Shown here: piece by piece, positions 48,790 through 57,476 of the stretch
Layout: every line of letters starts with the position of its first letter
Numbering within the stretch: position 1 is the first letter of the stretch
Assembly (NCBI GenBank): GCA_016789405.1
Contig: JAEUPQ010000017.1
Coordinates: 1-64,000, forward strand
Length of the DNA stretch: 64,000 nucleotides
Source: Lysobacteraceae bacterium
GTDB lineage: Bacteria > Pseudomonadota > Gammaproteobacteria > Xanthomonadales > Xanthomonadaceae
Reading direction: 5' to 3'
Notes under the pieces: model-generated
What the model saw: only the letters and a program-made list of their open reading frames with translations
Database searches by the model: none
Told to the model about the DNA's origin: nothing
Translations under genes and position numbers: made by a program

Positions 48790-49422
48790 TCAGAGCTTCC
48801 AGGTGTCCGGCGGCAGCTGCAGGTTGCGCTGGAACGTCAGTACGGCGACGAACATCCTGCGACCATCCGCGAGGCGGAATTCGTAGCCGATCGGCTGGCC
48901 GTCGCTGCTCAGCCAGACCAGCCCCTGCGTCACGCTGCTGCCCCAGCCCTTCGGCGTGAGCGATGCGCCGAGCAGCTTGCTGCCCTTCGCCAGCGGCAGG
49001 TCCTTCGCGCCACTGAATCGGGCGAGTTCGCCTGCGGTGCCGAGCAGGGCGACCGCCAGGGGGTCGACGAGCGCATCGATCCTGTCCTTGCCGGAGAAGC
49101 CGGTCGACAGGTCGAGCCAGCGGACGATGCCGGCCTCGGCGACGGCGCGGTACTCATTCTTCTGGCCCGGATACAGCACCATGCGGAAGCGGTCGGGACG
49201 CTGGAACAGCAGTTTCGCGGGATAGCGCTGGGGCTGGCCGACCTTGCCGTACTTGTCCGGCGCGGGATACAGGTCGACGCGCACGTCGAGCGCACCGCTC
49301 CAGGTGGATTTGTCGAGCGATTGCAGATAGCTGGTCGCGGACTGCGCAAGGCATGCGGTCAGCGGTGCGGATGCGAGGCCGAGCGCGAGCGCGGCGACGA
49401 TGAGGGCGCGAGTGCGTTTCAT
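48790..49422 (-). CDS. LolA-like outer-membrane lipoprotein-carrier-fold protein
   Basis: 210 residues, with GGAGTGA 8 bases before the ATG. The signal peptide contains LTAC, a possible lipobox, so the protein is periplasmic and may be lipid-anchored. The rest is beta-rich: WSGALDVRVDLYPA, LLFQRPDRFRMVLYPG, then GYEFRLADGRRMFVAVLTF. A half-barrel LolA/LolB-like fold is suggested by the Arg-Pro-x-Arg-Phe-Arg strand. It precedes nothing obvious in an operon; two paralogous lipoprotein genes lie upstream on the same strand. Substrate unknown. Confidence 0.65.
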   Translation of the reverse strand: MKRTRALIVAALALGLASAPLTACLAQSATSYLQSLDKSTWSGALDVRVDLYPAPDKYGKVGQPQRYPAKLLFQRPDRFRMVLYPGQKNEYRAVAEAGIVRWLDLSTGFSGKDRIDALVDPLAVALLGTAGELARFSGAKDLPLAKGSKLLGASLTPKGWGSSVTQGLVWLSSDGQPIGYEFRLADGRRMFVAVLTFQRNLQLPPDTWKL

Positions 49423-49466
49423 GGGGACGGTCACTCCGTGGGGGACTGGACGGGGGCTGGTTGGCA

Positions 49467-50249
49467 TCAGCCGCAGCTGAGATACACCTGGGTGGTGAGT
49501 GTCTGCGGTGGTTCGCCGGTCTCGATCGAACCGCATGGCTCGCCTGGCGTGATGGTTGCGGGCCTGACTGTCACCAGGCCAAACGGTGGAAATCCAAGCG
49601 CAAGGCAGGCATGTGGCGCGACCGTGCCGGAAGCGCTCGCACTTGGACTGGAACCCGATACGTCGATGACGATCGGTATCTCATTCACGTTGCATATCCG
49701 CTGCGCGATCAGGCCGGACGAGGTGTCCGGTCCGCCGGGCAACTGCGCGGGGGCGTTCACCGGCATCCGACCCGAGCACATGCCGTTGTGCGTCAGGGTC
49801 TGGGCGATTTCGCCATCGATGCGTCGCAGCGGAATGGTGACCGGGCGCAAGTCGCCGCTGAGGAGGATTTCGCGGCCGTTGGCGTCGAGCGACGGGAAGA
49901 TGAGCGTTTCCGGCGTCGCGGTAAAGCGCACCGACACGGCGGCCTCGGTCGGCCTGAACGTGCGCGACCACCCGAATGCCGTGACGGTTTCGGCAGGCAG
50001 GGCCGCGGAATCGCTGGCGATCGTCACGCGCGGCATGATCGCCGCGCAATCGATGCCGGAGTGCGGAACACAGGCTCGGTTCGCGAGCGCCTGGTACTCC
50101 GCGAGCACGCTATCGCCGGGACAGTATTGCCGCGGCGTGGCATTCGCGTAGGTTGGTGGCGCGTTGGGTGGCACGCAACCATTGGTGAGCAGCACGCCTG
50201 CGGCGAGCGAGGTCAGTGCGAAACGAATCGGAACACGGAGCGATGGCAT
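49467..50249 (-). CDS. Hypothetical lipoprotein of the YCxGD pair, downstream copy
   Basis: 260 residues, AAGGAAT before the ATG. Signal peptide with lipobox TNGC. The mature protein starts with a region PRQYCPGDSVLAEYQAL, then two predicted beta-sandwich segments, and shares with its neighbour the motifs THNGMCSGRMPVNAPAQLP and QRICN. Cysteines are paired along the chain. No family is recognised. Its paralogue at 50360-51148 lies 110 bases upstream, so the two arose by tandem duplication. They may be surface or periplasmic binding proteins. Confidence 0.65.
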   Translation of the reverse strand: MPSLRVPIRFALTSLAAGVLLTNGCVPPNAPPTYANATPRQYCPGDSVLAEYQALANRACVPHSGIDCAAIMPRVTIASDSAALPAETVTAFGWSRTFRPTEAAVSVRFTATPETLIFPSLDANGREILLSGDLRPVTIPLRRIDGEIAQTLTHNGMCSGRMPVNAPAQLPGGPDTSSGLIAQRICNVNEIPIVIDVSGSSPSASASGTVAPHACLALGFPPFGLVTVRPATITPGEPCGSIETGEPPQTLTTQVYLSCG

Positions 50250-50359
50250 ACGGGTGATTCCTTTCGTGAGACGCGGCCTGGATGGGGCGATGGAGTCCGG
50301 CGCATGTCCGTGCGCCGGATGATGCCGATGGTGGATGGCCTTCCCTGCCGTGCGCCTGC

Positions 50360-51148
50360 TCAGGGGCAGGACATGATCGCGCGCGTGCGCAGCGTTGCCG
50401 GCGGCGAATTCGGGCCGGTGGCGCTGCAGCGCACGGACGGATCGAAGAACAGGGGGCGAACGTCGACAACGCGCGATGCCGCGATCTCCGCGGGCACGCC
50501 AGGCATGCTGGTGTCGATGCAATCGCCCGGCGTCAGCATCTGCGAATAGGTCACGCCCGGTGCGCCACCACTGAGCGTCGCCGTCACCTGCACGCCGCTG
50601 TCGTTGCACAGCCGGCGCAGTTGCAGGTTCTGCGAGAAGCGCGGGCGCGTCGGCAACTCGGCGGGTGCGTTCACCGGCAGCGAGCCGGCGCACATCCCTG
50701 CGTGCGTCTGGGTGAACTCGCGCGAACCGGTGATGCGGCTGGCGGTGATGGTGAGGTCGCTGATTCCGGTGATCTGGCGAAGACCGCCTTCCATGGGCTG
50801 CGAGACGGCATCGCGATCGATGTCGAACGTGACCGCCACGCTGTCACCGCTGGCGGGGAAATCCACGCTGCCGCGATAGGCGTTGAACGGTGTGCTCGGG
50901 AACAGCGACGGCATGCTGCTGATCGTCACGTTGGGCGTGTAGAGCGTGCAGTCCGCGCCAGCGGGGCAGGCGCCGTCGAAGAACTGGTACGAGGCCTGCA
51001 GGGTGTCGCCGGCACAATATTCGCGTGGCGACACATCGCCCCATGGTGCGCGGATCGGGCTGCGATCGAGCACGCATCCGTTGGCGACGATGGTCGCGCA
51101 TGCAGCGATGGCGCAATAACGAAACAGCTTGTGTTCGAGGATTCGCAT
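50360..51148 (-). CDS. Hypothetical lipoprotein of the YCxGD pair, upstream copy
   Basis: 262 residues, GGAGGACACC before the ATG. Signal peptide with lipobox VANGC followed by Val-Leu-Asp. PREYCAGDTLQASYQFFDG corresponds to PRQYCPGDSVLAEYQAL of the paralogue, and THAGMCAGSLPVNAPAELP to its THNGMCSGRMPVNAPAQLP. It has an extra Cys pair in GACPAGADCTLYTPNV. Predominantly beta. Function unknown. It lies about 150 bases downstream of the DMT transporter gene on the same strand. Confidence 0.65.
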   Translation of the reverse strand: MRILEHKLFRYCAIAACATIVANGCVLDRSPIRAPWGDVSPREYCAGDTLQASYQFFDGACPAGADCTLYTPNVTISSMPSLFPSTPFNAYRGSVDFPASGDSVAVTFDIDRDAVSQPMEGGLRQITGISDLTITASRITGSREFTQTHAGMCAGSLPVNAPAELPTRPRFSQNLQLRRLCNDSGVQVTATLSGGAPGVTYSQMLTPGDCIDTSMPGVPAEIAASRVVDVRPLFFDPSVRCSATGPNSPPATLRTRAIMSCP

Positions 51149-51298
51149 GGTGTCCTCCGGGGGATGACGCCTGCCTGGCGTCGCGGACCTCAACCCGAAG
51201 TCACGGCAAGCATTTCTCGGACCGGACAACCGCTCGACGGCATGCGCATGCTGTCCTGTAAGCGGCAGGCATCGCGTTTCTGCGCCCGGTGTCGTGAA

Positions 51299-52186
51299 TC
51301 AGGCCTTGGCGAGCGCCTTGCTTCTCGCGCGCAGCGCGATCGCGAGTACGCCGCCGAGTACCATCGCGCCGCCGATCCAGAGGTTCGCGCCGGGGCGATC
51401 GCCCCAGGCAAGAATGCCCAGCGCCACCGCGAACACCGGCGTGAGCAGCAGGTAGGGCATCACCTGCACCACCGGGTGGCGCTGCACGAGCTTGAAGAAC
51501 AGGGTGTGTCCGATCAGTGACGCGAATACCGCCGAGTACACGGCCGAACCCCAGCTCGACCAGTGCGCATCGCGCAGTGCGTTGAAACCGCCGGGTTCGA
51601 TCACCGCGCTGATCGCCAGCAGCGGCGCGATGCCGATCACCGCGGTCCAGCCCTGCAGGCTCACGCCATCGATGCCGCTCAGGCCGCGCATGAACACGGT
51701 GCCCAGTGCGATCAGGAACGCGGAGAACAGCATCATCATCAGCGATGCCGGATGGTCCAGCACCAGCGGATCGAACCCCAGCACCAGCACGCCGGCGAAG
51801 CTCAGCGCGATCGCCGAGCCGGTGCGCCACGCGAAGCGTTCGCCGAGGATCGCCCAGGCCAGCAGCACCGACATCGGGATGTAGCTCTGCATCACGATCG
51901 CCGGCGAGGACAGGTCGCCGGCCATGCGCAGGGCCCACAGGCTGGTGCCGAAATGCAGCGCGCCATTGAGCAGCGCCACCGCGACCAGGCGCGGCCACTG
52001 TTCGCGCGGCGGCGGTTTCAGGAATGCGACCAGCAGCAGCGCGAGGATGGTCATGCGCAGCGCGCTGAACAGGAACGGCGGGATCTCCTGCAGGGCATGC
52101 GCCGAGGTCAGGAAATTGCCCGCCCACACGACGCAGATCACCAGTGCGAGCGTGAAATCCCGCCCGCCGAAACGCGATTCGCTCAT
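51299..52186 (-). CDS. EamA/DMT-superfamily transporter
   Basis: 295 residues with ten hydrophobic helices in two EamA repeats: FTLALVICVVWAGNFLTSAHAL begins the first, and SLMMMLFSAFLIALGTVFMRGL the second. ALRMTILALLL and SYIPMSVLLAWAILGERF are standard DMT segments (the latter with the conserved Glu-Arg before the last helix of the repeat). Such proteins export amino acids or other small metabolites; the substrate cannot be read. A basic C-terminus (RARSKALAKA) lies in the cytoplasm. Confidence 0.88.
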   Translation of the reverse strand: MSESRFGGRDFTLALVICVVWAGNFLTSAHALQEIPPFLFSALRMTILALLLVAFLKPPPREQWPRLVAVALLNGALHFGTSLWALRMAGDLSSPAIVMQSYIPMSVLLAWAILGERFAWRTGSAIALSFAGVLVLGFDPLVLDHPASLMMMLFSAFLIALGTVFMRGLSGIDGVSLQGWTAVIGIAPLLAISAVIEPGGFNALRDAHWSSWGSAVYSAVFASLIGHTLFFKLVQRHPVVQVMPYLLLTPVFAVALGILAWGDRPGANLWIGGAMVLGGVLAIALRARSKALAKA

Positions 52187-52232
52187 CGACCGCTGCCGAT
52201 CGACATGCCGCTCGCCACAGGAGGCTGCGGCA

Positions 52233-52718
52233 TCAGAACTTCAGGCCGAACGCGCGGAACGACTTGCCGAGGATCCATGCCGGACCGATCAGCAGGTAGA
52301 CCAGGTCGGTGAGGAAGCTCGGCTTCTTGCCTTCGATCTTGTGGCCGATGAACTGCGCGATCCATGCGATCACGAACACCGCGATCGCGACCTTGAGCAG
52401 CGTCGCGCCACCGATCGTGGCGTACAGCCAGCGGTTGAGCCAGGCCATCGCGATGAACACCGCCAGCATGCCGAAACCCAGCGGCCGCGATGCGCGGTAG
52501 TAGAAGCTCCACGCCGCGAACATCGCCAGCGCGCACCAGAAGCCCGCCTGGAAGAAGGTGCCCGGCACCGGGATGCACCACAGCAGCGCGGTCACCGTCC
52601 ACAGGATCAGCGGGACCGCGATGTAATGGATCTTCTGGTTCGTCGGGTTGACGTGGTCGGCGGAATAGCTTGCGAACCAGCGGTCGACGGGGCGTTCCGA
52701 GGTCATTGCGTCAGACAT
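52233..52718 (-). CDS. DUF962/Mpo1-like membrane protein
   Basis: 161 residues from the ATG preceded by GAGGATGA; it overlaps the upstream gene by 8 bases. The family signature YSADHVNPTNQKIHYIAVPLI places His and Asn residues at the first helix, followed by three further membrane helices and AQFIGHKIEGKKPSFLTDLVYLLIGPAWI. Yeast Mpo1 of this family is an iron-dependent dioxygenase in fatty-acid alpha-oxidation of phytosphingosine; the bacterial role is not established. Confidence 0.85.
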   Translation of the reverse strand: MSDAMTSERPVDRWFASYSADHVNPTNQKIHYIAVPLILWTVTALLWCIPVPGTFFQAGFWCALAMFAAWSFYYRASRPLGFGMLAVFIAMAWLNRWLYATIGGATLLKVAIAVFVIAWIAQFIGHKIEGKKPSFLTDLVYLLIGPAWILGKSFRAFGLKF

Positions 52719-53142
52719 TGTTGTCATCCTCGATGCGAGTGACATTGCCGAAGGAGTATTGCGGCTCTTGCAGGTTCGATTGTGCGGACAGTCTTGTAAT
52801 CGTGAAAGCCACCGATTGACCGATGCCGTCGCCGCTGGCGTCGAAGACATCTTCGAATTTGGCCAGCCCGCAATCGACCGTGACGGGAGACAGCGAGCTG
52901 ATGATCCCGAAGGCACGGTAGGACCAGCCTTCGATGCGTTCGAGGTCACGCTTCCCTTCGGGATTCCCATCCAGGATGTCGTTGTTGGATTCGTCCTCGT
53001 CAAGCATCGGGACGAGTTCGATGTCCAGCATGTCTCCGCATGAGGCCGGGCTGAATTCGTCCATGACATGCAGCACGGCGCCGTCGATGTCGATCCGGGC
53101 TTCGAGATATTCGCCGTCGGTCGAGATCAGACGTGCGCGCAT
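52711..53142 (-). CDS. Hypothetical acidic protein upstream of the DUF962 gene
   Basis: 143 residues, strongly acidic, no signal peptide or membrane helix. It opens MRARLISTDGEYLEARIDIDG, has the acidic run LDEDESNNDILDGNPEG, and later GWSYRAFGIISSLSPVTVDCG and a C-terminal DDNNV. No family is recognised, although the alternating beta pattern suggests a small compact domain. It begins 10 bases after the purC stop and overlaps the DUF962 start, so purC, this gene and DUF962 appear co-transcribed. Confidence 0.6.
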   Translation of the reverse strand: MRARLISTDGEYLEARIDIDGAVLHVMDEFSPASCGDMLDIELVPMLDEDESNNDILDGNPEGKRDLERIEGWSYRAFGIISSLSPVTVDCGLAKFEDVFDASGDGIGQSVAFTITRLSAQSNLQEPQYSFGNVTRIEDDNNV

Positions 53143-53151
53143 ACAGGCAAA

Positions 53152-54081
53152 TCAATCCACCGAAATCCCCGCCAGCCGCTGCAGCGCTTCGGCGTACTTG
53201 GCGCGGGTGCGTTCGATCACGTCGGCCGGCAGGGCGGGGCCCGGCGCGGTCTTGTTCCAGTCGAGCGTTTCGAGATAGTCGCGCACGAACTGCTTGTCGT
53301 AGCTCGGCGGACTGATGCCGATTTCATACTCGTCGGCCGGCCAGTAGCGCGACGAATCCGGGGTCAGCATTTCGTCCATCACGTAGAGGCGGCCGTCGGC
53401 ATCGGTGCCGAATTCGAACTTGGTGTCGGCCAGCAGGATGCCGCGTTCGGCGGCGTAGTCGGCGGCGTAGCGGTAGATGCGCAGCGTCGCGTCGCGCACC
53501 TGCTCGGCCAGTTCCGCGCCGACGGTCTTCACCATCGTGTCGAAATCGATGTTCTCGTCGTGGTCGCCGACGGCGGCCTTGGTCGAGGGCGTGAAGATCG
53601 GTTCGGCCAGCTGCTCGGCCTGGCGCAGGCCGTTCGGCAGGGTGATGCCGCTGACGCGGCCGGTGCGCTGGTAATCCTTCCAGCCGCTGCCGATGAGGTA
53701 ACCGCGTGCGATCGCTTCCACCGGCACCGGCTTGAGTTTCTTGGTCACCACCGCGCGCTTGGCGTACAGCGCGGCGTCGGTGCCGGCGGGCAGGACGCGG
53801 GCGACATCGATCCCGGTCAGGTGGTTTCGCAGGATGTGCGCGGTCTTGTCGAACCAGAAATTGCTGATCTGGCAAAGCATCTCGCCCTTGCCCGGGATCG
53901 GGTCGGGCAGGACCACGTCGAAGGCGCTCAGGCGGTCGGTGGCGACCATCAGCATCAGCGGGCCATGTTCGCGTGCCTCGGCGGGCAGGATCTCGGCCGG
54001 GAGGTCGAAGACGTCGCGGACCTTGCCGCGATGGCGCAGGGTGAGGCCGGGAAGGTCGGATTGAAGCAGGGTGGTCGCCAC
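53152..54081 (-). CDS. purC: Phosphoribosylaminoimidazole-succinocarboxamide synthase
   Basis: 309 residues, the longer PurC form; GTG start with AGGA 6 bases upstream. It joins aspartate to CAIR using ATP in purine synthesis. Family segments: [11 protein letters not shown] (ATP-binding start), [48 protein letters not shown] and [19 protein letters not shown]. It heads a transcript with two small downstream genes. Diverges from the J-domain gene. Confidence 0.96.
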   Translation of the reverse strand: MATTLLQSDLPGLTLRHRGKVRDVFDLPAEILPAEAREHGPLMLMVATDRLSAFDVVLPDPIPGKGEMLCQISNFWFDKTAHILRNHLTGIDVARVLPAGTDAALYAKRAVVTKKLKPVPVEAIARGYLIGSGWKDYQRTGRVSGITLPNGLRQAEQLAEPIFTPSTKAAVGDHDENIDFDTMVKTVGAELAEQVRDATLRIYRYAADYAAERGILLADTKFEFGTDADGRLYVMDEMLTPDSSRYWPADEYEIGISPPSYDKQFVRDYLETLDWNKTAPGPALPADVIERTRAKYAEALQRLAGISVD

Positions 54082-54172
54082 GCGCAGTCCTGGGGGAAGC
54101 GTTCGGGCCAGCTAGTGTAAGGGCAATCCCGCCCGGCCGCCCGGACGAGGCCCGCGCGGTACACTCCCGGCC

Positions 54173-54505
54173 ATGAACACGCGCTGGTACGGAAAAGTCC
54201 TCGGTTTCATCGCAGGCTGGCTGCTGATCCGGCATCCCGCCGGTGCGGTGCTCGGCCTGCTGCTGGGCCATGCCTTCGACGCCGACTGGTTCCGCAGCAA
54301 GCGGGACACGCCCTACCGGGTGCTGGGGCTCACCGAAGACGCCACGGATGCCGAGATCGACCAGGCCTACCGCCGCCTCATCAGCCAGTACCACCCCGAC
54401 AAGCTGGCCGGGGTGGCCGAGGAGCTGCGACAGCAGGCGGAGCGCAAGGCAGGCGACATCAATGCCGCCTACGACCGGATCAAGGCCCTGCGCAAGCGCG
54501 GCTGA
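54173..54505 (+). CDS. Small membrane-anchored J-domain protein (DjlA-like)
   Basis: 110 residues. An N-terminal membrane segment VLGFIAGWLLIRHPAGAVLGLLLGH resembles that of DjlA, followed by a C-terminal J-domain: TPYRVLGLTEDATDAEIDQAY, the invariant HPD in SQYHPDKLAGV, and ERKAGDINAAYDRIKALRKR. The central DjlA (TerB-like) domain is absent, so this is a short version. It should stimulate a DnaK-type Hsp70 at the inner membrane. Confidence 0.85.
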   Translation: MNTRWYGKVLGFIAGWLLIRHPAGAVLGLLLGHAFDADWFRSKRDTPYRVLGLTEDATDAEIDQAYRRLISQYHPDKLAGVAEELRQQAERKAGDINAAYDRIKALRKRG

Positions 54506-54523
54506 AGGTCGTTCCCCGCAGGC

Positions 54524-55375
54524 TCAGAACCGCCAGCTGGCGGTCAGGCGCAGGCTGCCGACGCTGAAATCCTCGTCGCTGCGCCGGAAGTTCGTGCCGG
54601 CAGGATTCACCAGCAGGAAGGGGTTGGTGGCCGGCGCCGTGCCGCGTTCGACGCGCACCCGTGCATCGCCATCGTCGAGGCGCGTGTAGAGATATTCGAG
54701 GCCGATCGACAGGTTGCCGATGACCTGCCGCTCGATGCCCAGGCCCGCCTGGTAGCCGTCGGCGTCGTCGCTGCCGGTCGGCGTGAAACGGTTGGCGGCA
54801 TTGCTCGTCGCGAAACTGTTGGAGATCCGGCCGCGCACCGCGCCGGCAGTGACGTAGCCCAGCCATTGGCTGTCGCCGCCGAAGCTCATGCCCATGCGGC
54901 CGCGCAGGGCCATGGAATGCTCCAGGTCGCGGGTCATGGTGTAGAAGGCCGGCGTGGTGCTGAAGGCCGCGACGCTGTCGCGCGCATCGTGGTCGGTGTA
55001 TTCGCCCAGCACGCCGTAGACCCAGCGTCCGCGCTGCCAGTCGTAGCCGATGCGCAGGCTGGTTTCGGCGCCGCCGCTGTCTTCGCGGCATCCGCTGGCA
55101 GGGGTGCGCCCGTAGGCCGCGCCGCCGCAGAATCCCGGGGAAAAGGCATCCGCCCCGGTACCGGTGCGGACCGTGTCGCCGAACTGGCCATCGAGGTTGG
55201 TATCGAACAGGATGCGGCCGCCATCGCTGGACATGGGCTCGCTCCCGCCCAGGCTGCCGCCGACGTGGAAACCCTGCCATGGGGCGTCGTTGGCGAGGGC
55301 GCTGGCCGGCAGGGCGGCGGCGATCAGGACGGCGGACATCAAAGTGGAGAACGGGGTCGTACGGGTCGTGCGCAT
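54524..55375 (-). CDS. Outer-membrane beta-barrel protein, second copy
   Basis: 283 residues with GGAGCAGTCATC before the ATG. Signal peptide ([18 protein letters not shown]) then a mature start [19 protein letters not shown], the same pattern as the barrel at 311-1108. Repeated amphipathic strands ([46 protein letters not shown]) and a terminal SWRF support an eight-stranded barrel. One Cys pair ([15 protein letters not shown]) is unusual for this family. Convergent with the J-domain gene. Function unknown. Confidence 0.78.
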   Translation of the reverse strand: MRTTRTTPFSTLMSAVLIAAALPASALANDAPWQGFHVGGSLGGSEPMSSDGGRILFDTNLDGQFGDTVRTGTGADAFSPGFCGGAAYGRTPASGCREDSGGAETSLRIGYDWQRGRWVYGVLGEYTDHDARDSVAAFSTTPAFYTMTRDLEHSMALRGRMGMSFGGDSQWLGYVTAGAVRGRISNSFATSNAANRFTPTGSDDADGYQAGLGIERQVIGNLSIGLEYLYTRLDDGDARVRVERGTAPATNPFLLVNPAGTNFRRSDEDFSVGSLRLTASWRF

Positions 55376-55492
55376 GATGACTGCTCCGGTTGGCGTGGCG
55401 CTCCACGAGTACACATGCCTACGCCCGCCGGAGGCGGGCGGATGCAGGCGCCCTGTAGAATTGGGCCCACATCTCCGCTGCAGCCGGCCCCC

Positions 55493-56188
55493 ATGTCCTC
55501 CTCCGTGCAATCCACCGTCATCGCCCCGTCCATCCTGTCCGCCAATTTCGCCAAGCTCGGGGAAGAGGTCGACAACGTGCTCGCCGCCGGCGCCGACTGG
55601 GTGCATTTCGACGTGATGGACAACCATTACGTGCCGAATCTCACCATCGGGCCGCTGGTCTGCGAGGCGCTGCGGAAACATGGCGTCACCGCGCCGATCG
55701 ATGTGCACCTGATGGTCGAACCCGTGGACCGCATCGTCCCGGACTTCGCCAAGGCCGGCGCTTCGCTGATCAGCTTCCATCCCGAAGCCAGCCGCCACGT
55801 GCACCGCACGATCCAGCTGATCAAGGGCAGCGGCTGCCAGGCCGGCCTGGTGCTGAATCCGGCGACGCCGGTCGAGGTGCTGGACTACGTGCTCGAAGAG
55901 CTCGACCTGGTGTTGCTGATGTCGGTGAATCCCGGCTTCGGCGGCCAGGGTTTCATTCCGTCCGCGCTGGACAAGCTGCGTGTCGTACGCCAGCGCATCG
56001 ACGCGGTGACCGCGCGCACCGGCAAGGCCATCCGCCTGGAAATCGATGGCGGCGTGAAGGTCGACAACATCGCCGAGATTGCAAAGGCCGGTGCCGATAC
56101 CTTCGTCGCCGGCTCGGCGATCTTCGGCCAGCCAGACTATCCCGCCATCGTCTCGGCGATGAAGGCCGCCGTGGCGGCGGTGCGCTGA
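55493..56188 (+). CDS. rpe: Ribulose-phosphate 3-epimerase
   Basis: 231 residues, TIM barrel enzyme of the pentose phosphate pathway. [17 protein letters not shown] (catalytic Asp region follows in [19 protein letters not shown]), [29 protein letters not shown] and [14 protein letters not shown] (second catalytic Asp) and VAGSAIFG are all present. A TAGAAT -10-like box lies at 55456-55461, 32 bases upstream. The lipid kinase gene follows 3 bases after the stop. Confidence 0.96.
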   Translation: MSSSVQSTVIAPSILSANFAKLGEEVDNVLAAGADWVHFDVMDNHYVPNLTIGPLVCEALRKHGVTAPIDVHLMVEPVDRIVPDFAKAGASLISFHPEASRHVHRTIQLIKGSGCQAGLVLNPATPVEVLDYVLEELDLVLLMSVNPGFGGQGFIPSALDKLRVVRQRIDAVTARTGKAIRLEIDGGVKVDNIAEIAKAGADTFVAGSAIFGQPDYPAIVSAMKAAVAAVR

Positions 56189-56191
56189 CGC

Positions 56192-57127
56192 ATGCATCTC
56201 GGTCTCGTCCTCAACGGCAAGGCCGTCGCGGACGAGGCCCTGCGCCAGGCCGTTGCGGATCTCCGCAGCGAACACATGCGGGTCGACGTGCGCGTCACCT
56301 GGGAAGCCGGTGATGCTGCACGCTGCGTCGACGAATTGATCACGCTCGGGGTCACCGTGCTGGTCGCGGCCGGTGGCGACGGCACCCTGGGCGAAGTCGC
56401 TTCCGCGCTGGCGACGCGACCGGATGCGGGGGATGCCCTGCCGTCGCTCGCAGTCCTGCCGCTCGGTACCGCCAACGATTTCGCCGCAGCGGCAGCCGTC
56501 TCCGCAGTTGCCGGCGAAGCCCTGGCACTGTGTCGCAGCGTACCCGTGGCGGTGGATCTGCTCCGCATCGACGCCGATGGCCAGGCGCGCCACTGCATCA
56601 ACCTCGCCAGTGGCGGTTTCGGCACCTCGATCACCCGCGACACCGGCGAAGGACTGAAGAAGGCGCTGGGCGGCTTCGCCTACGTGCTGCAGGGCCTGCT
56701 CAGCCTGGGCCGCATCGAGCCGCTGCGCGCGCGCTTCGAAGGCCGGGACATCGCGGGCGAAGGCTTCGCATGGGAAGGCGACTACATCGCGCTGGGGGTC
56801 GGCAACGGTCGCCAGGCCGGCGGCGGGCAACCGCTGTGCCCGGAGGCCTGCATCGACGACGGCCTGCTCGACCTGACCATCGTGCCTCCGCTGGAAGGGG
56901 AGTTGGCCGCGACACTCGGCACGCTGCTCGCAGAAGGCCGCGAAGCTGCGCTCGACCAGGCCTCGGTGCATGCGCGACTGGCGACGCTGCGGATCGTGGC
57001 GGATGCGCCACTGGTGCTGAATCTCGATGGCGAGCCGCTGGAGGCGACGCGCTTCGACATCACCTGCGAACCCGCGCGGCTGCGCATGCATCTGCCGCCA
57101 GGCTGTCCACTGTTGTCGGGGGCGTGA
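56192..57127 (+). CDS. Diacylglycerol/lipid kinase, YegS type
   Basis: 311 residues. The nucleotide-binding motif VLVAAGGDGTLGEVASAL is at residues about 57-74, preceded by the N-terminal LGLVLNGKAVADEALRQAV, and followed by LAVLPLGTANDFA (conserved Gly-Thr-x-Asn-Asp). The C-terminal beta-sandwich includes YIALGVGNGRQAGGGQPLCPEA and LVLNLDGEPLEA. It phosphorylates a lipid such as phosphatidylglycerol or diacylglycerol. Co-transcribed with rpe. Confidence 0.92.
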   Translation: MHLGLVLNGKAVADEALRQAVADLRSEHMRVDVRVTWEAGDAARCVDELITLGVTVLVAAGGDGTLGEVASALATRPDAGDALPSLAVLPLGTANDFAAAAAVSAVAGEALALCRSVPVAVDLLRIDADGQARHCINLASGGFGTSITRDTGEGLKKALGGFAYVLQGLLSLGRIEPLRARFEGRDIAGEGFAWEGDYIALGVGNGRQAGGGQPLCPEACIDDGLLDLTIVPPLEGELAATLGTLLAEGREAALDQASVHARLATLRIVADAPLVLNLDGEPLEATRFDITCEPARLRMHLPPGCPLLSGA

Positions 57128-57476
57128 TGGCCATGCACCGATGCGTCCGTGCTGGGCCGCATGCGTTCCGGCAAGAAAAAGAGCGACGCCTTTCGGCGCC
57201 GCCCCGGTGAGATTGGAAGCAATCCCGCTTCCGTCAGTCGTCCCTGCGATGGACTCCCATGTTCCGGGCGAACGGTGACAGCCTGATGACGGGGACGGGT
57301 CGAAGGCGTGTCGCCACGGATGCGGGGCGGGGCGCGAGCCGCTAGCATGGGGTCCATGCGTGACAGTCCCTCCCCCTGCCTGGCGGCCAAGAAGGCCCGC
57401 TGGAACGCGAACCGGCAATGGCGGCCCCCGGCCTGACCTTTCGCCCGCCGTTCCCATCGTCCTCAAGGATTCCTGC
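57128..57476. other. Spacer before trpE
   Basis: 349 bases without a supported gene. An imperfect hairpin GCGACGCC-TTTC-GGCGCCGC at 57181-57200 follows the lipid kinase and may end the rpe transcript. No Trp-rich leader peptide or attenuator pair was seen, so trpE attenuation is not supported. AAGGA at 57465-57469 is the trpE ribosome binding site. Confidence 0.45.

Noticed and set aside
57128-57476. Possible trp attenuator before trpE
   Set aside because: No short ORF with tandem Trp codons and no convincing antiterminator/terminator pair was seen.
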